Source: Tubulanus polymorphus
Taxonomy: Eukaryota > Nemertea > Palaeonemertea > Tubulaniformes > Tubulanidae
DNA: 64,000 nt
Reading direction: 5' to 3'
Assembly: GCF_964204645.1 (NCBI RefSeq)
Contig: NC_134028.1
Coordinates: 20,620,153 to 20,684,152 of the forward strand
Below, one piece after another: positions 1-13,200 of the stretch. The notes under the pieces are model-generated. The model searched no databases, had not been told where the DNA came from, and saw nothing but the letters and a program-made list of their open reading frames with translations. The position numbers were made by a program, and so were the translations under genes. Each line of letters opens with the position of its first letter. The first letter of the stretch is position 1.

Positions 1-1249
1 CCTCAGAATACACAAGTACCTAAATTGAACAAATTTTCAGGGGAGGACCCCAGACTATGGCTTCAGAAAGACAGTGCCGCATACTGCCCTGACGGTTAGC
101 GAAAACTGGCCAGTCTCGACTCTCAACGGCTGGTCTAGTGGACTCACCAGTCTGCCCCGGTAGCTCGATAGGGATGGAATTTAGCTGGGGATTTCACACC
201 TTGAGAGAGAGCACGGGAGTTCTTAATCTGGATACCAGGGCGATATACGGGTTCCCTGGTTGTTTGGGATTCAAGAACTCAGGCAGGGGTGTCAAACAGC
301 GGAGGAGGGGTACAAGGGAGCCGGGATTTCCGGCTGCGGATTTAGAATTTTGATTTCTGATGCAGAAAAGCCGGCGGTTACGGCGGGCGGTGAACAGTAG
401 TTATTTTTTCTGCAGGCAGTGAGTAACCGGAACCCCGGCTCCTGAACACCAGGCCGTTTTCAGACCAAAGGAAGACAAGAAATAGCATAATATTATGAAC
501 TTGAACAGTTTGATATCTTTTTAGTTTTGTGATTTGAAAAACCTTTCGTCGCCCGCGGGAGAGGAACGGCCGGCGCGCCTAGTCCAGGGTGTTCACAGTA
601 TGGCCTAATCGTTGTGTCCGGTCCAGGTGTCCATTATCCAAAAGAAATCTATTTCTGGTTTGAATAAAATGTTGACTATGTTGGTTTTCATATAATTGAC
701 GATGACTGTACGCGTCACCATGTTAAACGATTTATATGCAGTAAATATTGAAAAAACATACACTGTGGCGGCGCTAGCGGACGGACACCCGTACTGTAAA
801 TAAGTCGTACCTCGTATGTCATATGTCGTATCTCGTATGTTGCATCTCATATCTCGTATGTTATATCTCATATCTCGTATGTCGTCTGAGGTCTTCCATA
901 CAAAACACGTCTACCTATCATGACGCAGCTCTGCAGAGACTAAGGTGCAAGGTATCCGATTGGCTATTGAACAGCTGCGAGCGCCACGTGAAGGTTTAGT
1001 GATAGATGGCGCCAGTGCGTGGTCCTCAGTCTCTCGTCGCGTAAATACAATTATCCACCATTCGATGGACAATTTCCCTTAATTTGAGCAACGTTTGGGC
1101 TAAAGACTATTCGCAATCATCAGTACGTCTGAACCAATTCGCGAGGAGTTTTGCTAATCGCTTTAGATCTTTGGCTGAATTATTGTGGGATTTCTCACGT
1201 ACATATACGTGTGGGATATATTATGTTGACATGAAAAATCGCATTTTAG
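1..1249. other. Retroelement-like debris upstream of polycystin exons
   Basis: No host exon is recognisable here. The first 110 bases in frame +1 read a short stretch including PKLNKFSGED, which resembles the start of a Ty3/Gypsy-type gag domain, and then hit a stop. A purine-rich tract followed by GC-rich sequence near 550-600 could be a polypurine tract next to an LTR. No matching second LTR lies in the window, so this is only a weak suggestion. The reading frame at 138-353 has no recognisable domain. Confidence 0.3.
800..890. repeat. Short minisatellite, about 10/20-bp period
   Basis: Repeated variants of TATCTCGTATGT and CATATCTCGTATGT run through this stretch in imperfect tandem order. 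No coding content is seen. Confidence 0.6.
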
Positions 1250-4200
1250 CTGGACGTTGAGAAAAGTGAAAATCCAAGGTCACACAATCCTTTTCCAAAC
1301 AATTGCGCTAAACGATTGGGCGAAATCAGTGCCCACTGGTATCACGCATGATTACATTTCTATATACCCAGCTGTAGATGGCTATTTCAACAATTTGAGA
1401 ACCGATCAAGATGCGAGATACGCGCTATTAGTGCAGTCGTGGAGGACAGCAAACCCGAAAATCAAAGGTATAAAATCATCGTGTCTGTCTTACCTGGTCT
1501 TACTTTAATTCGGCTCGGCTGAATGAATATTTGTGGTTTTGTCTTTAGGCCAGTTTCTGGCTTATAACCTATGCTGAGGGGGCGCCAAAACAGCATCATG
1601 GTTTCCAACAAAATCAGTTTAAGAGAGCTACGTCTTTTTCTTAGGGCCGAAATGTTCCTTTTTGCATCTGCCCTTTTGAAATGGTGTCTGTATTGAAATC
1701 TAGGACCGCTAGTATCTTCGGTCTAGTAGGCCATAGAAAGAGGTACCAAACTAGTCGGCGGACGTTTGGTTCATGTGATTGGAAATTTATACGAGGTTTA
1801 ATACGTCATTTTCAACTCCAAACGTGAGAATCTTAACTGATAACCTAGTTGACCTCAGATATAACTTCAAAACGGATGCTGTTAGTTTTTCTTTGCATCG
1901 ATAGGTAAGGCCAGTCTGCCGTTCGAGATTAACGATACTCCGAAGGAAGGGATTTGCGGTGTGGATCCGCCTGAAGGAACGGCAATCGGTACAGAGTTTA
2001 ACGTTTTCTGTAGTAAGGATTGTAGCGATCAGGACGGTCCACTTCGGTACAAGATCGCTTACAGGGTAAAGCCTACAGATGATCCCATTTGGATTTACGA
2101 CGGTGAGATATGATATTTAAAACACTTTTTCCACGAAAAAGATTCTTCTGATATAATGACAGTGGTTACTTAAGCTGATGACCGACATTATTCAAGCAAT
2201 ATAAACGTCAAATAATGGCTGCGTCGTAGCAATCATCACGAAAATACATTTGTCTTTTGAATTAGAAACAATTGAAAATCAAGTATCATTTACAATCCCG
2301 ACAATTATACTGACTGTTATTGTATTGTAGATCTATCATACGATTTTAAGATTGTAATTTCGGAGTGTAATTTTACTTAGGTTTTCAATTCAATTTCAGG
2401 CAACAACGCGACGATGGACAAACCCTCAATGTTACCGACAGGTTTAGTGTCTAATGACTATCACTTAAATGTGACATTGCGTTGTTTAGACCGGCTGGGT
2501 GCCCTTACTGATATGTTCCTTTCAGTCAAAGTACGTCGTGATTTTTATGAAATAAAAAACCTGATTTGTTGGTGAAAACAGATCGTTTGTACATGACGTC
2601 ATCACACGTTCATTGTACGTCATGATTGGCCATTCACTCCATTGAAAATCCCGGAAAAGCAACACCATTTTAATTGTAAATTTGGATTTAATTGATTTTA
2701 AAACTATTTAGTAATTTAGTTAAAATAGCTATACGACGTGGCTTGGTCGTGTGTATAGCTTGTGTCTTAGTAACAATTTAAGACAGCATGTGATTGCACG
2801 GGCATGGTCTGCATTATAGCCATTCTTATATATTCCACTTCAACGTTGTTTTCTAAATCTTAAAGCCGCGCTTTCGTAAGTCCAGCAATATAAACCGCCT
2901 AATACTTTTACAGGTGCTGCCACCTACGCCTAAAACTATCGCCAATACTCTGTCTAAGTGGTCAGTGGTTGAAGCGAAGATTCAGGATCAATTGGCGGCA
3001 GCTAATCTTGCAGGATTCGCCCAGTTCATAGGTTTATACGGCGGCTATCTGAATAACGAAGCGGCCAGTGATGATGCACAGTTCAACGATTGTAAGCATT
3101 CTTTACACGATGGCACATAAAGCCTATTAAATATTAAACGGATCGCATTAGTTTTAGGGTGTCCTCAAATTCTAACACGACATTGACACGGTTGGATATG
3201 GAGGTTTTGAGCCATTTGTTTTTCTTCTGTTGAATCTTTAGCAGCATTCATATCGTTTATACGACTGGAATTATGAAATTCATTTTGATAATAAGGGATT
3301 GGAGATCTGTTATTCGTTTCTTGTTTATTTTACATAAACAGATTTGAATTCGCTGAACCAAACGTTTGATGCAGCGAATATACCACCGAGGAACGAATCC
3401 CTTCTTGCCAGACAAAAAGTGAGAGAAAAGGTAATCCAGTGGTAATCCATTGAGGATTTCAATACCGGTATCATCCGTAACCATATCCCGTCCTACCAAA
3501 TCAAGTAAACCCTTTGTTCGGGGTTGACATTTGACCCGACATTACTGGGCTGATCTAAGCCCAATTAATGAGCACGGTTTGGACGACTGGTACTAACAAC
3601 TCCGACGAGGATTTGAAAATGTTCTTGGACTTGTCCCAACTGACAACTTGATAAATACCAAAAATTTGGCATCGGTCTCACTCCGATGACGCATGATTTA
3701 TTTTTCAGTATCGTGAATTAGTTGTGGGCGAATATACAGCAATAACGCCTCCTACTATCGGCGTTTTGAACCAGCTAGCTTCAGCGTTAGGTGTAGTAAC
3801 AGCGCGTCATGACGAGTTATCCATTAGAACGATTGTAAGTTGTAACGAAACGATTTTATCTAATTGAAACCCTTTCGGTGCTGACTAATCAATACCTTCT
3901 AGTGCGGTAGCCAGTGCGGCGTACTAACAAAGTCCATTATCGATTTATACCCCGCACTGCGGTGTAGACGCACTGAAAGGTTTCATCAAGTTTGGTTATA
4001 TATATATATATAGTTTATTTTCAAGAGAAGTTGGTTGGCGAGTAAAAGTAATCGAAAAAAGAATCTCGCGGGTCGGAATTCAGTGAACCTCTTTAATACC
4101 CATTATGCTTGCGTCACTAAATAAGGTCTACAGAAAACAGTTCCAGTTTACTTATAAGTTTTCCATCTTCTTTTGATGTCAAATAGGAATTGCTTTACGC

Positions 4201-7200
4201 AATACTGACGGATTACTGTCATATGTCAATTCAACGCGCGGGTCAAGTTGAAAGTTCCGCCGAAGACATTGAGAGCGTTAGCAGGTTTTTACTGGAAGTG
4301 GTCGGTAGGTTATTTCTAAGATTGTACACTATAAACTATACTGAACATTATTCCTTTCCGTTTGTATTCAACTCAAACGTAAAACTCATATCAGTTTACT
4401 ACTGGCTTCAAGCGACCAGACCCTATTAACCAAATGATCATCATTTCTGATACGACGACAAAAATTAATGCTTGATTCAAATTTGAACTGGGAGTGTGGA
4501 AGCAGCTCTTGGGCCACGGGTCTGCGATCGAATTCAAGTTCTTAATTGGCTTTTGTTTCTTTTCCTTTGATCTAAGGTTTCGAAGATTTATCTTAGTATA
4601 ATGGGTCTATTCAATTTAGGAAATGCGGCTATTGGTGCTGGAGAGGTCAGCAAAAATGCGCAAAAAGAAATTGCCATGTATGAATCGATGTTGAATCCGA
4701 ATAGTAAACAACAAAATACTCCTCCAACAAGAACTTTGTCTCCGGCTGAATTACAGAAAGAAATGCTAAAACTGGATGATGTTGTAAATACGGTATGTAA
4801 TTAACTGTTTTAACGGCTGAGTCAAAAGTATTCATTGACACTGTTGAACGCCGTCGATAAGCCTTCCAACGCGGTCGTTCAAAAATTCATTTCTTACGAT
4901 GATGGTAAAGCGCGAAAGTCCAACGCATCTAAAAATACGCATGTAATTTCTGCGAAGGTTTAAATGTGAGATTGAGCCACACGTTTTGACTATCCAGTAC
5001 ATATAGCCGCAAAAGGCTACAATGCAAATTCGGTTACAAGACAATAGGATATACATGTACGTATGGCCAACATTTTGCTAGGGGTTAGAAGACAATATGA
5101 GGTTTATACACAAATGACTAAACAGATACCATTATAAAAATCAATCGTTTGTTCAACTAATATTTTGCATGACGCGACTTTCCAATAGACATGTTTATGT
5201 TGTTATGATCGTTTTAGGCTAAACAGTATATTCTGGATTTGGACACATTAGTTAAATCTTGTATGGTTATGATTGTGATGCAACGAAAAGTTCCCGGCGA
5301 CGAGCCAAGCGTTATGACAACGGCATCAATAAGTATGAGTCTGGAAAAGAGGTTTTCTGGAGACCTATCCAAAAGTATGTAATATCAAAATGTTCGATTT
5401 ATTACTATTTGAATCGACTAATTGAGTTTCTTTTTGCAATTTAGAACCTATCACGCCTGGCAGGAAAAACTCGAAGGATAAAATAGATTTGCCTAACCCT
5501 TCGTTGATAGTCGGAGAAGGGAATGACACGACTTACTTTGTAGAGTCAAAGGTTCGTATTAGTGGAACATCAAAAGCTCTAAGTATACAATTTCTCCTAT
5601 ATTTTGTCGGATATCAAAAATGTATGTTAACACGTTTTCGTGCTCTTCGTATTTAAGTGTCTTTCAATCAGTTCAAACATTTATACGTTTTCGAACAACA
5701 CCGGTAACGACGCGGCAACCAAACCCAAGGAAGTGACGTCAGGACTACTGTCGTTAGATATGAGAAATGAAACCGGTGACCCGATGATCGTTGGCGGTCT
5801 GCCAGACCCGATCGTACTAGTTATCGAAAGGAAACGAAACGGCGTAAATATCGTAGCAAAGAAACTGTTGTTAATGTTAATTAGTAATATCAGATATTGC
5901 ACTTTATCATGTTTTTTTTTTTGAATGTACTTAGATTCCAGATATAAGTGTTGTAGAATCGACGAAGCCTAATGAGGAAATGCTGATCCATACTATAACG
6001 GTACCACTTGACGCAACGCTCGGCATTAAAGTTGTATTAAGTGAAAACGCCACGGACCTCGTCAACGGCACAACAGAATCGACTACCAACAACAACACGC
6101 AGCAAGCCCCAACTACAAAGTTGTCTTCAATTTCAAATAGCACGACTTCAAATACGGTTACATCCTCGAGTTCCAGCGTTACTTCTCCGAGCGCTGCAAC
6201 TTCCAGTAGTACTCCCCGAACTACTTTACCAAATTCCAAGATTTTTAAGACTCCAGACCAGACATTGGACACTACTTCATTCAATGTAACTGATGTAACC
6301 AATGTTACCACTTTCGGCGCAACAACTGCCGGTATAACCAATACCAAAACTATTGTCACTGGGACATCTGCAACTGTGACTTCACTGACAAATTCAACTC
6401 CGTCGATAAATCCAAAAATTAATGTTACTACAACAGCCCCGATGAAAGGTACTCACACTCCTTTTTATTGTCATCATCTACACAATCTACGAACGGTCGG
6501 AGTTAACTTGATTTGTAATTACGGTTGTTATCAGCGAAAGTTTTTTTAAAGCGTTGATTTGAATTCATGGATGAAAGATTATGATATCGAAGAACATGAA
6601 CTTTGTCAATGGTGCAACCGATATCATTAGACTTAAACATTTCAGGTCACGTAGTAAGCGTGTGAATACACATTTCTGAATTGTTTCTCAATTTTGTTAA
6701 AGATCCTCCTGGTGGTTTTGTTCTTTCGGAGAATATAACGAGATTCGTCGTTTTCGTCAAAGTCGGTTCACGTCCAACTGTTTCTAAACATGATTTCAAC
6801 TGCACGCTGCCCTTTCATGCTGAAACTGATGTGAATGGCTCTACAGCAGCAGAAAGGGATCTGAATACATGCTTGTTCCACAACATTCTAAATGGGTAAA
6901 CGATGTATTGACACCAAGTATTGATTGTTCTGCATAAGCTTAACAGTTTTAATCCAAAATATTTCAAGTCATTCTTTGCGCGAGTAAGTTTTCGATTTAA
7001 TCAGATATTTTAACCTGCATATCATACTGAACGACTTTTTTTTGCAGAACCGATAAACCAGTTTATGTTGGCATCAAGGCTTTGAATGGAACTATAGGTT
7101 AGATGCCCGATTCTATGACGCAAACATGCATTTCTTGAAAATTTATTCCGAATTCTTCAAGATACCGTCTACGATTCGTTTGCAGATCCTGCCAATGCAA

Positions 7201-10200
7201 CTGTCGATGATTACAAGGAGGCTATTTACAATGCATCATTTTTCACTGCTGATTGCTTGTACTGGAATACAAAGACCGAAGAATGGTCGAATGCTGGCTG
7301 CACGGTAAAATATCCTCTTGGAAACCCTTCTTACTTCATCTGACGTGGAATACGATTTTTGAGGAAGCTCCCTGAGGTCAAAATTCATTCTGGATCCTAG
7401 TCATAATCAATATCTAGTTTTGACTGGCCGCCCTCCTTTGTTTTGAGTAAAATCCACTTGAAGTATTCTTTCGTTCTTGACTCGAGGCGCTGGCCACCAG
7501 TCAAATTTAATAACCCTCCCATTTACCGCCGCCCCCACCTACCGCCAATGTACATCTCAATACAAATACATAGTACAACACCCCGATATACCGCCATTCA
7601 CTCTCCATATAGTCAAAATCGTTCTGAACCGATGTGGCCGGTATACCGGGGGTTGGCTGTAGTTTGAAATCTCTGGCGCTAATCGTATCTATGTTCTACC
7701 ACAGGTTGGTGACCTAACTACTAGTGATAGCACGCAGTGTAAATGCACACATTTGACGACGTTCGGGTCGTCTTTTACGATTCCTCTACCGAAAATAGAT
7801 TTTAGCGGCGGATTTCTCAATCCTAACGACAATCCAGTGGTGTTCGGTACGATGGTGTCTCTACTATGTTTATACTTAATTCTACTGATCTGGGCTGTTA
7901 AAGCCGACAGAAAAGATCTCGTAAGGGTAAGGTTTCAGAAATTTACAATAACAAGATATGTTCTGGACCGATAGTTGCACAGTCAAAACCCTAAAAATGT
8001 CTGTCAAAATCTCTAAAAATGTTATTTGAGTATTTGAGACAACATGGCCTTGATGGTCGTATCTAACCCTTCACTGTGTTACTGACGCATAGTTTTACAT
8101 TTGTAGATGATGTTGTGTAAAAATGCTTTTTAACGAATTATCAATGGATAGTATTAACATCATTATACCTATTTTTCGATAGGCTGGTTCCACGCCGCTG
8201 CCGGATAACGATCCCCGAGATAAATACATTTATGAAATACTCGTAACTACAGGAGAAGCGAAAGAAGCCGGTATTGTGAACGAAATCCAACTCGTATTCC
8301 CTTTGAAAGTTCCTTAGATCTATCACCTGACTTACGTACGTGTTTCCTGCGTGTCCTCATGTGTTTATATTTTCAGGTACGACAGCTCAAGTATCGTTTG
8401 TATTGACCGGTGAAGATGGTGATACGGGTCCCAGAGTTTTAATGGATGAGAAAAGGAAGGTTCTTCAAAAAGGCGATGTTAATTCGTTCATTATGGTAGT
8501 GCCGAAACCGCTGGGAAACTTAGCGCATTTACGGTAATACGTTGACTAATACATTAAAACATTTCTAAATGATATTCTATCAACATCTGAATTAGGAGAA
8601 CTAATACGTATTTCTTACTGTCAAGTGTAAATCTTCGATACCATACTGTCTTATTTAGTTTCTCTTAATTTAATCTCAATGATAGAAAGTTAATTTGAAA
8701 TGTATCATTCAGTATTTGGCACGATAATGGTGGCAAGAATCCGTCTTGGTTTTTCAACCAGATGCAAGTAACCGATATTCAAACTCTGGATAGATATCTG
8801 TTCATTTGTGACAAATGGTTGGCCGTAGAACAAGAAGACGGTTTGGTGAGTGTCATTCCAATTCCTTCTTCTCCACTGGGACCTTATGTGTTGTTTTGCC
8901 TAAGCATTGTAAAAACTGATACATGTATAACCAAAACATGTTCTTAGCTGCAACAGTTCTCATCAAATAAGCACTGATAAGCAATAAATGATCCGAAATA
9001 TACGTAGATTGCTTTTTGAAACGTGAGCAGTGGAATTAGCAATGGGCCAGACCTTGCAAGTTATGGTTAATATAAACGTTTTTAATTAATTATTTACTAC
9101 CTACGTAATAACGTTAAAAACTAGTAGGCCTTAATGGACCACTAGCATTAATGAACCAATCGTCTACTTGAGATATGTCGATGCGTTTTTTCAGATCGAC
9201 AGAATAATTCCCCTAGCGGGAGACATCGAGATGAAAGCCTTCAACTATCTATTCTGGTCGAAAACTCGCAAAGACCTCTCCGACGGGCATATTTGGTTAT
9301 CGGTTTTTAAAAGACCTCCGAAAAGCAACTTCACCCGCGTTCAGAGATTGACGTGTTGTTTAACCCTCGTCTACGTGTCGATGATGGCCAGTTTGACCTT
9401 CTACAAGGCCATGGCGATGCGGCAAAACGTCACGCAAATTGTCATCGGGCCGATCAAGTTTACGCTCGAGCAACTGGTCGTTTCTATCCTGGCGTCGTTG
9501 ATAATCGTACCGGTGAATGTGTTTATCGTGCTGCTGTTCAGGATGTCCGGTCCCTGGCCACCGAACGCCTGTGGCAAATGTTGTCGCAAAAAACGCGTGT
9601 GCGACTCGAAATACAGCGAAATGAAGTCGTACCAGGCTTCGGAGGCGATGGAAATAGAGTTGCAAAACGAAAAAGAGTATCTAGATACAGGCACGTAAAT
9701 GCCTAAATCAAGCCCGTTTTGACTGGAATTTAGCTACTTATCTAACTAATCATTTGTACTTATTTACGGTTCAGGCGAGAGAAAATCCGCGACACCATCG
9801 CGACGACCTTGGAACGACTCCCAAACCAGTCAGAAAATCAGCTACACGGACGCATCGGGCTACGGGAAAATACCAGAATCACCGAAAAAAGACGACCAGA
9901 AAAAGAAAAAGAAGAAAGTGGTTTTGCCGTGGTGGTGTGTGATTGTCGGCCATACGCTTGCATTTATTGCCGTGGCAGTGAGCTTCTATTTCGCGAACAT
10001 GTTCTCCAAAGACCTCGGGTTATCAGGCTCTAAGGAGTGGATTGCATCATTTGGAGTTTCTCTCATCCAGTCCATCATGCTTCAACAACCGATTAAGGTA
10101 CCGTAGTACATTCACCATAGTATATTCTCACGTGGGTTCGAACTTTTTGCATTTTTTTTACTTTTGTGATGAAGTGTTATCACATCTCTATGCATTGATT

Positions 10201-13200
10201 GCCATTATTATGTTTACATTAATTGTATGTAATTTATTATGCTTAGATAAATAAAGATTATTATATTTCTCTTTTTTTCGTTTTTTCATTCAGTAGATGA
10301 ATGATCGTTTCATGTCATTTCACTTCCCTTGACATTTTTCAGGTTTTGTTTTTGGCCCTTCTTTACGCCCTGATCATCAAGAAACCCGACCTTGAGGAAC
10401 CGGACGAGAGCGAGTACGACAACAGCCTCAAGGACAACGAGGAGTGGTTGCACGATCCTTACTGCAACTCGCCTGATATTAAAGAAAAAATCGCTCGATA
10501 TAAAGCCATACCACTGCCGCCGGACGAGGAAGAACTTAAAGCTGCCAGGGATAAGAGGTACGTACGAATGAATACAATTTAGGCAATAGAGATAAATCAA
10601 AACAAATCAAGTCAGATGACAGCCTCGATAAACTGAAGACATATATACATGGTGAGGAACTAAAAGCTACCTGGAATAAGAGGGAATAGACTGTAGGCCA
10701 TTCCAATCATGGAATCAAGAATCCATGTTCCAATAAAGATGACAAAGGCAGAGATACATGGTATTCACACTTAGGACCAAATGCTTTTTAGTCGGAATCG
10801 TAGTAACAGTTCATTTGTTGTTTGGTTTAAACGCTAAGCAGCCAGTTAAAACGTGGTTCCTCAGCCGTAAGCGAAATTTAACTCATGGTTGGAATGACAT
10901 ACATAAATATTTCAGTTCTTTTCCCCGATCCTACCCGCAAAACTGCAACCTTGTTCTTTGTCGTGTTAACATGGTCAATTCTCATCTCTTTTAGGCTTAA
11001 GGAAATTGAAATGGTGAACATTATCTGGGAGATCATATTCTACACGATATATGTTGGAATTCTGATGGTTTTGTCTTATGAAAATCGAGATACGAGATCT
11101 CACTATTTCTATAAAGACATAGAGAACATCTTCTACAACGATAGATACACCAGAAACAACACCGTTGGAACTTATGCCTTATCCGCCGTGAGTTTTTTAT
11201 GGTTGTGAGCAATTGGATCGTTTTTAATACCCTCTAATAAACCCTTAAACTAATGAGATGCCTCTTTGTAAAAAGATCCAGATTCCGAAATTCGAAGATA
11301 TGATAAACTTGGAACTTATCAAACTTGCATACGGATTTGTGAATAGCTAACTTCCGCAACAAATTTTAAATATATTTAATTGGAATTCATTTAATCACAG
11401 ATATAATACCAGAGCTCGAAACCACCCCAGAATCTAGGCCCGCGAAACTAGCATTTTCAATAAGCCGTTCCTCTGTAAAGTTCCTCCAATTTGGCAAAGC
11501 CAACCTGCACTCATTAAATCCGCCCCAACCATCAGCACCCTCGTAAGTAGTAAGCTACTTGATTGATGTACACTTTAAAATATATTTTCATTCAGAGAGA
11601 CTTCCGCATGACATAAATTTATCTTGCATTTTTCATCGTTTCATCCCTTTTCATTTCTTTTATTTTATTTGTTCGTTTTTATGTCGAGGTGCCTGAACAT
11701 CCTTTTAAATACAACCTTTATTGCTCTACTCGGACTCCTGTCACTTCAATGTCTGTAACCTATTTTGTTTTAAGGTATTCATTTTCTACATATTGATGGT
11801 GACAAGTAAACTACTATAGTATACTATACTCTACTACGAAATACTCAGCATTTCGGGGTATCTTATTTCTTATTTTCTTATGATACGTTTTCATCGGTCA
11901 CTTTCGTTGCCTGTTTCTGCAGGTGAGGAATTTCGATCAGTTTTGGGATTACGCCGAAAAATCGCTGGTGCCTGGAATGTTCGGGTACGATATGTTCCCG
12001 GGTGATGATTGGTACAAATATAAGAATTACATCGTTGATCGACAGGCGTTGAGAGTCTGCGTTCCACGTCTACGTCAGTTACGAACAAAACCTGGTAAGT
12101 TTTCCTGTTTTGGCTAAATCGCTATTGGTTCTAAAAGATACAACTCATATGTTCATCGGTAATCGAGAACAGTTGCTTTAATTTCGTTTCCAAATAAACT
12201 TTTTACGTACTTATACATTCATTTTAGTAGTAAATATCGTTTTAGTCGCATGTAACTCGAGATTAGATCGGTTATTTGGTGATGTGTGCCGGCCTAGCTA
12301 TAGTATGTTTAGCCAAGAAGAAGGGAATTACAAAGCTGGATGGATTCCCGTTAATAAATCAGGTGAATACACGCCATCTGGAAAATGAGTATCTAATTCA
12401 ATATGCAAATAAGATATTAATGTATGCATAGTGCGTAGTTCCAGCCTGAAAGTGAATTCCATCGCTCCTTCGAGAAATGATGGCAGATGCCGTAACCCCC
12501 CCCCCCCCCGTATAAAATGCCCGCATTAATGATTCGAATGAAATCAATTCTCTCGACGTCAATTTTAGATTTGGACGTTGTTTATATTTTCTTGAATTTA
12601 CATGTAGAGATTTCGATATTCTAGATCCAAACGATAAACCGGATTATGGGTTCGGTTACTCGTCGGCCTGGAAACTCAAGGGTTCGCCTACGTCTGGGAA
12701 ATTTGCCACGTACTCCGGTGGCGGTTACGTAGTAAACTTGGGAACGCAGCCGAAACAAGCTCTGCGCACTCTAAAAACGATTAAAGCTGGAAACTGGTTG
12801 GATAAGAATACAAGATGTATCATCATCGAGTTTTTGCTTTACAACAACAACGTTCGCTTGTATGGTGTGGCGTTTCTCCTCGTGGAATTCCTAAATAGTG
12901 GAGGTAATCACATACATAGTGAATATAAAGAGGAGCTTATGATTATTAATGCAATATGGCTGCGCCCGATCAATGGACTACATTACAGTCCTGACTATAG
13001 ACAGTTGTAAAACAAGGTTATCTGTCGACAAAAACTCCAATATTGTTTTCCTATCAAATTCAAGATTCATTGATTGCATTTTTATATAAGTATATTTTAT
13101 TTCATATTTGAAAGATATCGAATTATGTCTATGTGTATGAGCCCGTAGTAGCCACCATATCACGAAGCCCGTTGAAAACGTGTTGAGATGAACAAATATC

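Noticed and set aside
5931-6359. 142-residue minus-strand frame, Val-rich
   Set aside because: Antisense of the Ser/Thr-rich polycystin exon; composition follows from the repeated ACN/AAC codons.
7443-7667. Pro/Tyr-rich frame in the polycystin intron
   Set aside because: It lies between the two GPS exons, with no supporting splice phase or domain.
9353-9706. Open frames on both strands overlapping polycystin exon 20
   Set aside because: Shadows of the long GC-richer polycystin exon, which has clear family homology.
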